A stretch of DNA of 64,000 bases from CAWBLP01 sp963789495 (GTDB taxonomy: Bacteria > Pseudomonadota > Alphaproteobacteria > Acetobacterales > Acetobacteraceae), in assembly GCA_963789495.1 (NCBI GenBank), contig CAWBLP010000003.1, forward strand, positions 1 through 64,000, in the 5' to 3' direction. Shown here in pieces: positions 1 to 7,764 of this stretch (positions are counted from its first letter, which is position 1; each line of letters starts with the position of its first letter). The translations under genes were made by a program, and so were the position numbers. The notes under the pieces are model-generated. The model was not told the DNA's origin. It was given only the letters and a program-made list of their open reading frames with translations, and made no database searches.

Positions 1-98
1 TGCCGACGACATCCTCGACGCCATAGAACGATTTTGCACCTATAACACTTCAACGACATGATGCGTGGTCTTATGGTTCAGGACACTGATACCCCGAG

Positions 99-1249
99 TT
101 ATTGAAATTGCGGGTAGAGCCGCTTGAGCTTGACGCGGGCGTCCGCGTTGGTGAACTGCCAATCGGCCTTGGCGTGCCTTTTGTTGCGGTTCTGCTGCCA
201 TGCGGCGATCTCTTGGGTCAGCGTCGGTTTGTCGGGGATTCGCCGGTCTAGGCATTGTCTTGACAGCACGCTGATTTCGCACTCGGCCATATCCAGCCAG
301 CTTCCGTGCTTGGGTGTGTAATGCCACTCGAACCGTTCCACGAGCCGGCGGGCTTCCGCGGGCGGAAAGGCCTCGTACAGCGACGCGGGTTTGTGCGTGC
401 TGAGATTGTCTTGGATCAGAACGATCTTCTCGGCGCCAGGGAAGTGGATGTCGGACACCTCCTTGAGGACCTGGGCGTAATCGGCGGCGGCGTGGCGGTC
501 TGTGACCTTGACGTGCCGCCATCCCTCCAGCGGCGCGAACAGCATGAACAGGTTTGCCGTGCCGTTACGCTCATACTCGTAGTCGACGCGCGAGGGATGC
601 CCGGGCTTCGCCTGGATCGGCACGCGCGTCTCTGCGATCAGTTGCTTTGACGTCTTGTCCAGGCAAACCACCGGGCGCGCTGGGTCGTGCGGGCGCTGAT
701 AGACTTCGAGTACGTCCTCCATGGCGGCTACGAAGGCCGCGCTGGCGTCCGGCGGAATGACCCATTGTTCTTGCAGGTGGGGCTTGAGAGCGTTTTTTTT
801 AGCGTCCGCCCGATCGTGTTGTCGCTGGCACGCTCGACGATCTTCAGTTCGACGACCTGTTCTTCCAGCAGTTCAAGGGTCCAGCGCGACCGCCCCCTTG
901 GCGGCTCGCCGCACGCCAGGGCGATCAGCTTGGCCTCGGCGGCCCCGTCGAAGATGCGTGGCCGGGCCGAGGCGGGCGAATATTTGTGTGTCAGGGCCGC
1001 GTCCAGGCCTTCCTCCACAAGCCGCTGGCGGGTCCGAAGGATCGTGTCGGTGCTGGTGTCCAACGCCTCGGCAATCCGGTTGTCGGGCCATCCCTCGCCC
1101 GCCTCGGAGACGTCGGCCTTCAGCAGGATACGCGCCTTGAGAAGCTTGCGTGCCGGATGCTCGCCTGTTGCGATGAGCGCGTTCAGCCGATCGCGCTCAT
1201 CATCGCTCAGTCTGACGATGTGCTTCCTGGCAGTCTGTTTCCTTGTCAC
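99..1249 (-). CDS. IS630-family transposase, two frames joined by -1 slippage
   Basis: Cut-and-paste transposase. The first frame (1249 down to about 790) carries the N-terminal helix-turn-helix region, about 150 residues, beginning MTRKQTARKHIVRL. The second frame carries the DDE catalytic domain: first Asp in VVCLDKTSK, second Asp in ILIQDNLSTHKP, and Glu in DMAECEIS, the usual DD34E layout. The frames meet at a run of eight A (T8 at 793-800 on the plus strand). Reading CTA AAA AAA and slipping back one base gives LKKNALKPHLQEQW, the continuity expected for the family. Many IS630 members make their transposase by programmed -1 frameshifting at such A runs. The alternative is an insertion of one A that inactivated the gene. 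Confidence 0.85.
793..800 (-). promoter_or_regulatory. A8 slippery heptamer for -1 ribosomal frameshift
   Basis: Eight consecutive A on the coding (minus) strand lie exactly where the transposase changes frame. A -1 slip here yields the conserved KKNALKPH junction. The position and product fit programmed frameshifting known in IS630 elements, although this was not tested. Confidence 0.6.
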
Positions 1250-1355
1250 GAATTGGCTCCGTCATTGCCAGGGCATCGATTTGAAGTTTAACCGCTGAGT
1301 TAATGACGTAGGGTGACGTAGGATCTGGTCATTATCTCGGATCGGCGGGGGCTGC

Positions 1356-1676
1356 ATGGAAACGACTTGTGACATTGATCGACCTATTGGTTACTGGATT
1401 CAGCAAAATCGCTGGAACGGTCAAGCTGTGGCGGTGAAGGTTCTTCGTGTCATACCGGAGAACCTTTCAGCGGACGCGCCAGACTTCTCGGCACGAGGCC
1501 AAAAAGACAGCGGATCAGACTGGGCTGTAGTCCGCCGAAGAGCCTCTTCCGAAGCGGAGGATGTGATCTGGATGGAAGCTATGTCTATGCATGGTTTGCG
1601 ACGCTCCGAAGCAAAGATGGGAGCCGCGAAAATGCTTGACTGTATGCGAAAACCCCACGACAAGAGGGGCGCGTAA
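1356..1676 (+). CDS. Small hypothetical protein, weak
   Basis: An open frame of 106 codons between the two insertion sequences. The product begins METTCDIDRPIGYW and matches no family I recognise. It has no signal peptide or membrane segment. A GC-rich hairpin followed by TTTTCT lies 45 bases downstream, which mildly favours a transcribed unit ending here. An overlapping frame on the other strand (1421-1663) is about as long, so coding status is uncertain. Confidence 0.25.
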   Translation: METTCDIDRPIGYWIQQNRWNGQAVAVKVLRVIPENLSADAPDFSARGQKDSGSDWAVVRRRASSEAEDVIWMEAMSMHGLRRSEAKMGAAKMLDCMRKPHDKRGA

Positions 1677-1720
1677 TCGCTGATCCGCTCGCGGCTCCCA
1701 AACAGCCCACGGATGCCTAC

Positions 1721-1752
1721 AGAGGGGGGCCCGGCAAGGTCCCCTTTTCTGT
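1721..1752 (+). terminator. Possible rho-independent terminator
   Basis: AGGGGGGCC and AGGTCCCCTT can pair around a short CGGCA loop (with G-T pairs), followed by TTTTCTG. It is downstream of the small plus-strand frame at 1356-1676. The stem is imperfect. Confidence 0.35.
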
Positions 1753-1897
1753 ATCAGTCACCGCTTCTCTAGCAGACCGATTTCATGGTGTGCAATAGGA
1801 TTCTGTACCCAACAACACCATCTCTGGTGGGGTATCAGTCAATGGCGACTATCTGTTGCGTCGTTGCAGGTTGCGCCCGAGTTGCGCAAGGTCCCAT

Positions 1898-2881
1898 TCA
1901 GCGCGCTATCGAGCTGGCCCGCTGCCAATATCCACACCAGTCCACGCTCGGACGGCATGCCATCGCCAGCGCCGCCACGGCTTGAACCTGCCGGCCATTC
2001 GCGACCCGGCGATGATCCTCGCGCCAAGCGCTTTCCTGCGCGTAGCGGACCAGATAGGCGCCGGCAACGTGGTGGTGGTGGCCGATCTCGGCCCGGCGCA
2101 TGCGGGAGAAGAAGGACTCGGCGGCATTGGAGTAGACGCCCGAATGGCTGTAGGCGGCGCTGTGATCAATCCGGTCCACCGTGAACCGGCCATGCAGGTC
2201 ATTCCATGACGCGGCTTCGTCGGCTACCAGGTGGGTGTCCCGCGACACGCGCGAGGCGATCCACGACAGCGCGGCAGACTCGGACCTGAACACAGCCGGC
2301 AGAGTGCGGCCACCACGCTCGCGGACCACAACCACCACCCGGCGCTTGCCGTTCTGGTTCTTGGCCAGCCGGCGGTCGCGGCGGTTCTCCTTGTAGTTGG
2401 CCGGCTTCACGTAGCCGCCGAAATAGCCGCCATCCACCTCGACGGTCTCGCCGTCGCCGCCAACCTTCATCCCCTTTAGCTCGGACGCCATCGCCTCGCG
2501 CAGCTTGTGCGCCAGGACGAACGCCGTCTTGTACTGACAATCGAGGTCCCGGCTCAGCGCCAGAGCTGATTTGCCCTTTACCTCGTTGATGAAGATGGCG
2601 ATAGCCGCGAGGTAGGTGCGCAGCGGCATTTTGTGGAACGCGAACAGGGTGCCGCTCGTGATGCTGAAATCCTTGCGGCACGCCTTGCAGCGGAACCGCA
2701 CCGCGCCGTTCGGGCGGCGGCACTCATAGACAGTTGGGCACTCGCAGTGCGGGCAGATCGCGGCGCCACCGGTCCAGCGGACAGAGCGGAATGCCGCCTC
2801 GGCTTCCAGGTCCGTCATGCGCAGCACGGCCGCCAGGGAGAGGGTGCGGGCGCGGGCGGAAAGGAGGAAGTGCTGCGACAT
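1898..2881 (-). CDS. IS1595-family transposase
   Basis: Transposase of the IS1595 group. An N-terminal zinc ribbon has two CxxC pairs (CPHCECPTVYEC, then CKAC), followed by a DDE-like core with the first Asp in VEVDGGYFGG, the second in LVADEAASW, and the SNAAESFFSRMRR motif replacing the usual Glu with the family's Asn/basic signature. I chose the start at MSQHFLLSARAR (2881). An in-frame ATG nine codons upstream (2908) lies inside the palindrome at 2888-2915. The length of 327 residues is in the family range. The neighbouring DUF6471 gene is divergent. Some IS1595-family elements carry passenger genes, so the genes to the right could belong to this element. I did not find convincing terminal repeats. 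Confidence 0.85.
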   Translation of the reverse strand: MSQHFLLSARARTLSLAAVLRMTDLEAEAAFRSVRWTGGAAICPHCECPTVYECRRPNGAVRFRCKACRKDFSITSGTLFAFHKMPLRTYLAAIAIFINEVKGKSALALSRDLDCQYKTAFVLAHKLREAMASELKGMKVGGDGETVEVDGGYFGGYVKPANYKENRRDRRLAKNQNGKRRVVVVVRERGGRTLPAVFRSESAALSWIASRVSRDTHLVADEAASWNDLHGRFTVDRIDHSAAYSHSGVYSNAAESFFSRMRRAEIGHHHHVAGAYLVRYAQESAWREDHRRVANGRQVQAVAALAMACRPSVDWCGYWQRASSIAR

Positions 2882-2887
2882 GTCATC

Positions 2888-2915
2888 ATATCCGGTGGTG
2901 TTATTCACCGGATAT
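2888..2915. promoter_or_regulatory. Perfect 10-bp inverted repeat, operator candidate
   Basis: ATATCCGGTG (2888-2897) and CACCGGATAT (2906-2915) form a perfect palindrome around an 8-base spacer. It sits between the IS1595 transposase and the divergent DUF6471 gene and overlaps the alternative transposase start. The placement suggests a repressor site or mRNA hairpin controlling the transposase. This is inferred from position only. Confidence 0.4.
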
Positions 2916-2947
2916 AGAGGTTGATACCATTGGATACAAGGACCATT

Positions 2948-2965
2948 ATCATCAGATATGATGAT
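2948..2965. promoter_or_regulatory. ATCATCA palindrome before DUF6471 gene
   Basis: ATCATCA (2948-2954) and TGATGAT (2959-2965) are perfect 7-base arms around GATA. The site ends six bases before the GGAGG ribosome-binding site of the DUF6471 gene. It could be an autoregulatory operator. It is one of two palindromes in a 75-base divergent promoter region. Confidence 0.4.
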
Positions 2966-2980
2966 TTTTCGGAGGCGGCT

Positions 2981-3235
2981 ATGGCTACCGGCCCATGGAA
3001 GGACAATCCGGTCACTCAGGAGTACGAGGCCCTGGCGAAAAACCTGCTGAAAGCCGAGCTAAAGCGGAGGGGGGTGACCTACGCGCATCTTGCGTCGAAA
3101 CTGAGCGAGATCGGGGTGCAAGAAACGGAGCGGAACATTGCGAATAAGATTGCCAGAGGTGGGTTCACGGCGGCGTTTTTTGTCCAATGTCTAATCGCAA
3201 TTGGATGCTCTGTGTTGCGGTTGGAGGATGGCTAA
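2981..3235 (+). CDS. DUF6471 domain protein, HTH-like
   Basis: A protein of 84 residues starting MATGPWKDNP. I chose ATG 2981 because GGAGG lies six bases upstream. An earlier in-frame ATG (2921) would add residues unlike the family. The core (LKAELKRRGVTYAHLASKL, then ETERNIANKIARGGFTAAF, then LIAIGC) matches DUF6471 and reads like a small Cro/XRE-type helix-turn-helix. Function is not established for the family. Divergence from the transposase gene with two palindromes between them suggests, as inference, that it may bind that promoter. It overlaps the next frame by 49 bases. Confidence 0.7.
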   Translation: MATGPWKDNPVTQEYEALAKNLLKAELKRRGVTYAHLASKLSEIGVQETERNIANKIARGGFTAAFFVQCLIAIGCSVLRLEDG

Positions 3236-4108
3236 TCGGAGCTACCTATGCACCGCTATATTCCCAGGAAAAGAATGCCAATCAGCACCCCGAAGCTGAC
3301 AAGGCCGGTCAGACTATAAAACAATCCGGACAGCCATCGTCGTCTTCCAACGATAGGAAAGAGCCGTTCCAAGCCGACTGGACCCGCCCCCATTGCGCCA
3401 AACCCCAAAGCCATGATGAGGCTGATTTGTGTGAACAGCGACGCATGGCGAAATCTGCCGAAGATTCCGTTGATATTAGCCGAATACAAACCGTGCTTGG
3501 GGTCGCTGGCGCCATACTCTTGGTCTGGACGCTGATTGACCAACGAAGGGCGACTCGTGCCGCAAGTAGATTCTGTAAGGACTACTCAAAACGCAGATAG
3601 GCCATACTTTACTCTGTTTGAGGTTCAATTGCGGAATTTCCCCCAGGCAGTCAGAAACTCCGACTGGGGAGCTCTTATGCATGTCAATTTTGACATTCAT
3701 AACATAGGCAGAGGGACAGGATTTCTTGAATCCTACGGTATCGCTCATGAAATCAGTGCCGATGGATATGGAGAACTGCCCCTTATAGTACGGAGTAAGT
3801 TGGGAATGCTTAGTATATCCGCTGATGCCAAATTTAGGTCCGGAATGCCTTATGACGTTTTTCAGATTTCCGACAATGACAGGAATGCGATGCTCTCGTT
3901 CCGAAAGGCGCTGTACGTTTATGGACAACTCACCTATTGCGACTTTTTTAATGTCACAAGGACTACAGGATTCTGCTTTCAGTTCATCGCCAACCGCGAA
4001 GACCCAGAACTCAGCGCTTTTGTAATCCAGCACGACATGCGCTGGTGGTTCGATCGTGAGGAAAATAGAAAGAGCCAGCGCCGCTGGTGGCGCTTTAGCA
4101 AATCCTAA
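3187..4108 (+). pseudogene. Membrane-anchored hypothetical, frameshifted
   Basis: Two overlapping frames look like one broken gene. The first (3187-3600) has an N-terminal hydrophobic segment and a membrane helix (QTVLGVAGAILLVWTLID) followed by QRRATRAA. The second (reading into 4108) continues VDSVRTTQNADRPYFTLFEV. Removing one A near 3563 gives RAAVDSVRTTQNADRPYF, the arrangement seen in many small anchored hypotheticals: one helix, then a coiled stretch, then a beta-rich domain starting near DRPYF. The C-terminal part is about 170 residues with no motif I recognise. Composition is clearly less GC-rich than the surroundings, and the location next to an IS suggests acquisition. Function unknown. 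Confidence 0.55.
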
Positions 4109-4250
4109 GAATTTACTCAGGGCCATGGCCACCTCCGGCGGCCTACATCACGACCTCCTCATGTGGTGACCGGACCCGAGCGTTTCCGCTCTGTTCTGGT
4201 GGCGGTTGCTACATAATACCGATTTGATTGCGAAGGCGAGAATTTGCTGG

Positions 4251-4300
4251 AGGTCCAAGAGGCAAAGCCTCCTGGTGGGGCGGGCGCGGGGCGAAGCCCC
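4251..4300. repeat. Two short palindromes, intergenic repeat
   Basis: GAGGCAAAGCCTC (4259-4271) and GGGGCGAAGCCCC (4288-4300) are short tight hairpins in the 232-base gap downstream of the BNR gene. Read on the minus strand they follow that gene and could act as terminator-like structures, but no T run follows. The form resembles interspersed palindromic repeats of GC-rich alphaproteobacteria. Confidence 0.45.
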
Positions 4301-4340
4301 GATACCTCCTGAACTCCACCAAGCGCCTGTCTTCCTTCTG

Positions 4341-5414
4341 CTACGCGAACCGGACGCAGGCGATCGGCGGCAGATGCCCGGCGACCAGCGTCCAACTGTC
4401 GCCGCCATTTTCCGAGACCCAGAAATGCCCCGTGGTCGATCCCATGGCCAACCGCTGCCCGGTCTCGTCGACCGCCAGACCGTGGCGATACACCAGATCA
4501 TAGGCATGAAGCTGCGGCAGACCGTCCGACAGCACATCGAACGAGCAGCCGCCATCCCTTGTGCGTGCCACCACCAGCCTGCCATCCACCGGTACGCGGC
4601 ACTCGTCCTTTACCCCCGGTACGAACCAGGCGGTGTCCGGATCGCGTGGATGCACCGCCACCGGGAAGCCGAATTTCGCCGGCCGTATCGCGGCAATTTC
4701 CTGCCAGGACGCCGCACCATCGGTCGAGCGGAACACGCCGTTATGATGCTGCGCCCACAGTGTGTCCGGTGCGGAGGGGCATTGCACCAGCCGGTGCACG
4801 TCCTGCGCGACGATGTCGAGCTGGCGCTGCGGTGGCATGTAATCCGCGCGCATGCCGGGACCCGATGCCTGCCAACTGGCACCGCCGTCCCGGGTCAGCC
4901 AGACACCGCCGGTGGAGACTGCAACCGTCACATGCGCGGGATTGCGTGGATCGACGCAAATCGAGTTGATGCCGGACTCATCGAAACCGCCGCCCATCCA
5001 CTCCTTGCGTTCCGGCAGGTCCCAGAGGGGCTGGTTCAGCGCCCAGCTCGCGCCGTGATCCCGCGACAAGAACAGCGCGCCCGGAATTGTGCCGCACCAG
5101 ATCCAACCCGACTGCTCGTCGCCTCCGGTCTCCAGGCAAAGCAGGTAGGACACGCTGGGACCTGGCGGATCGGTCGGCGGGAACGCAGGGGCGGGCAGTT
5201 CCTGCCACCGCGCGCCGTCGTCGCCGGACCGATGCAGCTTCACGCCGAAATGGCCGAGTGCGAGGGCGGCGTACAGCGTGTTGCTGCGCGGATCGGGTAG
5301 CACCATGGAGACTGGGTCGCCCAGAAAATGCACCCCGGCGATCACCCAGCCATCGCCCGAGCGGCGGATGTCGAACAATCCCTTGCGAGTGCCGACCAGC
5401 AGTCGGTTGCTCAT
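4341..5414 (-). CDS. BNR-repeat (sialidase-fold) beta-propeller protein
   Basis: A 357-residue protein with repeated Asp-box-like motifs (SGDDGARW, SRDHGASW, TRDGGASW, SENGGDSW) spaced as in BNR/WD40-type propellers such as exo-alpha-sialidase-like and photosystem-assembly-like proteins. No signal peptide is evident, so it is probably cytoplasmic. AAGGAGG precedes ATG 5414. The gene follows the MoaD/ThiS-like gene by 16 bases in the same direction. Pairing of this propeller type with a ThiS/MoaD-like protein recurs in other genomes as I recall it, but the joint function is not established. Enzymatic activity cannot be assigned from the sequence. Confidence 0.75.
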   Translation of the reverse strand: MSNRLLVGTRKGLFDIRRSGDGWVIAGVHFLGDPVSMVLPDPRSNTLYAALALGHFGVKLHRSGDDGARWQELPAPAFPPTDPPGPSVSYLLCLETGGDEQSGWIWCGTIPGALFLSRDHGASWALNQPLWDLPERKEWMGGGFDESGINSICVDPRNPAHVTVAVSTGGVWLTRDGGASWQASGPGMRADYMPPQRQLDIVAQDVHRLVQCPSAPDTLWAQHHNGVFRSTDGAASWQEIAAIRPAKFGFPVAVHPRDPDTAWFVPGVKDECRVPVDGRLVVARTRDGGCSFDVLSDGLPQLHAYDLVYRHGLAVDETGQRLAMGSTTGHFWVSENGGDSWTLVAGHLPPIACVRFA

Positions 5415-5430
5415 GGAGAGCCTCCTTCGA

Positions 5431-5700
5431 TTACCCGCCCGACAATGCCTGAAACACGAAGACCTCGTCCTGCTCGCTGACCGGGTCGCTCAGCCGCTCC
5501 CGATCCTCGATGCGCGCGGCGTTGACGTAGATGGCGACATGGCGGCGGACGCGTCCCTGATCGTCCAGGATGTAGGAGCGCAGGCGGGGATGCGCGGCGA
5601 ACACGTGGTCCAGCACGGCGCGGACCGTCTCCCCGGGCGCAGCTTGCACAGGACAGGCCAGGTGACGTTGCAGGTTGGCGGTGAAGGCAACGCGCGGCAT
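5431..5700 (-). CDS. MoaD/ThiS-family ubiquitin-like protein ending in GG
   Basis: A protein of 89 residues from MPRVAFTANLQRHL with a beta-grasp pattern and a C-terminal Gly-Gly (FVFQALSGG). In MoaD and ThiS the terminal glycine is adenylylated and converted to a thiocarboxylate for sulfur transfer, and the GG end is present here. I chose ATG 5700 because the upstream extension is not family-like. It sits between the M81 peptidase and the BNR-propeller gene. A second family member lies at 45867-46127. There is no ThiF/MoeB-like activating enzyme in the window. Confidence 0.75.
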   Translation of the reverse strand: MPRVAFTANLQRHLACPVQAAPGETVRAVLDHVFAAHPRLRSYILDDQGRVRRHVAIYVNAARIEDRERLSDPVSEQDEVFVFQALSGG

Positions 5701-5765
5701 GTCGGTATCGTGCCGCGACCGGCGGCCACGCGCCACCCCGATCTGGTTGCTGAAGTTCGGCCCGT

Positions 5766-7304
5766 TCAGCTCGGGGTCCAGTCCGCCGCGTCATCGATCG
5801 GGATCACCGGGCGCGGCATGTGCTGCCAGTCGAAGCGGGACAGGATCGGGCTGGTCAGCCCGGGCGCATCCACTTCGACGATGTCCTGATGGCGGAAGAA
5901 TTCGTCGTAGCCGCCACGGAAATGGCCGCGCGACTTCACCACCACGATGCGCGCGGCGGCGATGTCCAGCCCGAACGCCTCGAAGAATATTGGATCGGCG
6001 CATTGATAGCGATTGGTCAGGACGATGACAGTCATGCCGCCGATCATCAGTGCCGCGGACGGACCGAGATCGAGCGTGTTGTTGGCATAGATGCCGCGTC
6101 GGCCCCGCACCGTCCCGTTGCGCAGGCCGCGCACAGTCGCCTCCGCGCTGAACGGCTTGGAGAAGGCGTCGCCGCCGTCACGGTTGAAGCGGGCGGTGAA
6201 GCGAGCGCCTTCCCCCAGCCGATGGGCTTCCGCCGCCAGCGCGGGGTCGTGGATCACACCGACCAGGGCGTTCTGCACGTCGGCGCGGTGGAATGCCTCC
6301 AGAATCCACATCGTATTGCCACGCCCACCGCCGCCGGGATTGTCCGCCACATCGGCGAAGGCGAGCGCATGCTGACCAGGCTGTTCGGTGGATTTGGCGC
6401 GGCGCACCGCATCGTCCAGCGCGGTCAGCGTCGGCCGAAACTGGTCGCGCCGCGCCCAACCGGCTTCGGCGATCTCCCGCGCCAGGTTGCGTGCCGCTTC
6501 GGCGTCGGTGGCGGTCACCACCACGGTCAGGCCATTGAACGGTGTATCCGCGTAGGCAAACCCGCCCATCAAGGACACATTCACCACCCGTTCGGCGTAA
6601 GGCGGCTCCCGCATCCGCCGCTGGCCGAGGTCGATCAGCTCCCCATACGGCCGGTTCGGCGCATCCGGGCCGGTGAGCATGGTGACGGTGGGCGGTACGA
6701 TCGGCAGGCGGAGCGAGACAATGTGGGTCCGCATGCCGCCGAGCAGACGACGCAGCACCTGGGCTGATTCAGCGCCGCGCTCCCGCATGTCGAGATGCGG
6801 GTTGGTGCGGTAGCCGATATAGGCGTTCACCAGTTCCACATTCGCAGGCGATACGTTGGCATGCAGGTCGTAGCTGGCGACGACCGGCGTTTCGGCGCCC
6901 ACGATGCGGCGGACCAGCGCGAGCAGCGTGCCCTCCGGATCATGATCCTGCGTGGTGAGGCCGGCGCCGTGCAGCACGCAGTACACCCCATCCAGCCTGC
7001 CGGCCGTGCGCAGGCCGGCCTCCCACTGCGTCATCAGCCGATCGAAGAAGACCTGGTCGACCGGCCCGTTCGGCTCCGCCATTGCGAGCAGGATCGGCAC
7101 CGGCTCCCAGGGGCCTGCCGCATCCATGTCGGCGACGAAGCCGGGCAGTTCGCCCAGCATGCGAGGGGCCGGCGAGCGTGCCTCGTCCATCATGGCAGCG
7201 CCGCCGATCAGCGTGCGGGACGAAAAGTCGGGCTCGGTGGCAACCGGGGCAAAGCGGTTGCACTCGATGGAAAAGCCGAGCAGGGCGATGCGGGGTGGGG
7301 TCAT
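5766..7304 (-). CDS. M81 family metallopeptidase (MlrC-like)
   Basis: A 512-residue protein beginning MTPPRIALLGFSIECNRFAP. The N-terminal domain has the zinc-ligand region typical of MlrC/M81: Asp and His in YDLHANVSP and a further His in RTNPHLDMRERG. The second half is the MlrC C-terminal domain (GGGGRGNTMWILEAFH). The family includes microcystinase MlrC, but most members are in catabolic or peptide-transport contexts with unknown substrate. The start at 7304 is preferred: the open frame runs upstream through an inverted repeat and that part is not conserved. Neighbours are oxidative catabolism genes on the same strand. Confidence 0.85.
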   Translation of the reverse strand: MTPPRIALLGFSIECNRFAPVATEPDFSSRTLIGGAAMMDEARSPAPRMLGELPGFVADMDAAGPWEPVPILLAMAEPNGPVDQVFFDRLMTQWEAGLRTAGRLDGVYCVLHGAGLTTQDHDPEGTLLALVRRIVGAETPVVASYDLHANVSPANVELVNAYIGYRTNPHLDMRERGAESAQVLRRLLGGMRTHIVSLRLPIVPPTVTMLTGPDAPNRPYGELIDLGQRRMREPPYAERVVNVSLMGGFAYADTPFNGLTVVVTATDAEAARNLAREIAEAGWARRDQFRPTLTALDDAVRRAKSTEQPGQHALAFADVADNPGGGGRGNTMWILEAFHRADVQNALVGVIHDPALAAEAHRLGEGARFTARFNRDGGDAFSKPFSAEATVRGLRNGTVRGRRGIYANNTLDLGPSAALMIGGMTVIVLTNRYQCADPIFFEAFGLDIAAARIVVVKSRGHFRGGYDEFFRHQDIVEVDAPGLTSPILSRFDWQHMPRPVIPIDDAADWTPS

Positions 7305-7450
7305 GCGAGGGATCTTTCCAACCGGCATTGGGACGGGGGAGGCAGCGACCGGCACATATCGCGTCAGTGAGGATTGCGTTGCTTCCCTGCACAGCACGTT
7401 GCGCGGCGTTTGAGAAGCACGGTCGGCGGTCGGGGTGGCCAGGCAAGGAC

Positions 7451-7511
7451 GGTCGGCAGCCGAGGTTAGAACGCCCCTGGTCCGGTGCGAACGGTAGCGA
7501 AGCAAAGCTTT
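7451..7511 (-). repeat. Interspersed repeat, copy 1
   Basis: Read on the minus strand this is AAAGCTTTGCTTCGCT, then a GTTCGCACC-like segment, then GGGGCGTTCT, then a GGC-rich end. The same order is present at 55661-55729 with a few substitutions. The right arm at 7627-7656 repeats the first part only. It is therefore a dispersed element with at least two full copies here. Confidence 0.6.
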
Positions 7512-7654
7512 CACCACGGAGGAAGAACGAGGACCACGGAGCGCCACGGAGCCGGTGATTGTACCACGGCCGTCGTGTCGTTACCGACTCCTGTGGCCCC
7601 GGTGTCCTCGTTCTTCCTCCGTGGTGAAAGCTTTGCTTCGCTAAGGTTCGCACC
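7484..7654. repeat. Large inverted repeat, 39-bp perfect arms
   Basis: Arms 7495-7533 and 7605-7643 are perfect complements (39 bases), and the complementarity extends outward to 7484 and 7654 with two mismatches. The spacer is 71 bases. The arms contain AGCAAAGC and AAGCTTTCACC. The outer part is shared with a copy at 55661-55729. It lies in the 460-base gap between the M81 and monooxygenase genes. It could form a long hairpin in RNA or be a miniature mobile element. There is no coding evidence. Confidence 0.85.
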
Positions 7655-7764
7655 AAACCGAACGGGTGGCCCGCGCTGCCGCCAATTGCGATTGCCCTGC
7701 GATCGGTGGTGGCTTTTCCTGCCCGGCCAGGTCTTGTCGGGCGGCCACCGGGTGCGCTGCGGAG

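Larger units (their letters stand above)
40..1300 (-). mobile_element. IS630-family insertion sequence
   Basis: A two-part transposase gene on the minus strand defines the element. Flanking it are inward-facing matching heptamers, ACTTCAA at 47-53 and its complement at 1281-1287, each about 30-50 bases outside the coding region. These are candidates for terminal inverted repeats, but I could not align longer ends, so the borders are approximate. The left border may be close to the window edge. The IS630 family inserts at TA dinucleotides. Confidence 0.7.

Noticed and set aside
4206..5300. Long plus-strand frame opposite the BNR gene
   Set aside because: It mirrors the minus-strand propeller gene, whose protein has clear repeat motifs; the plus-strand product is His/Arg-rich with no family.
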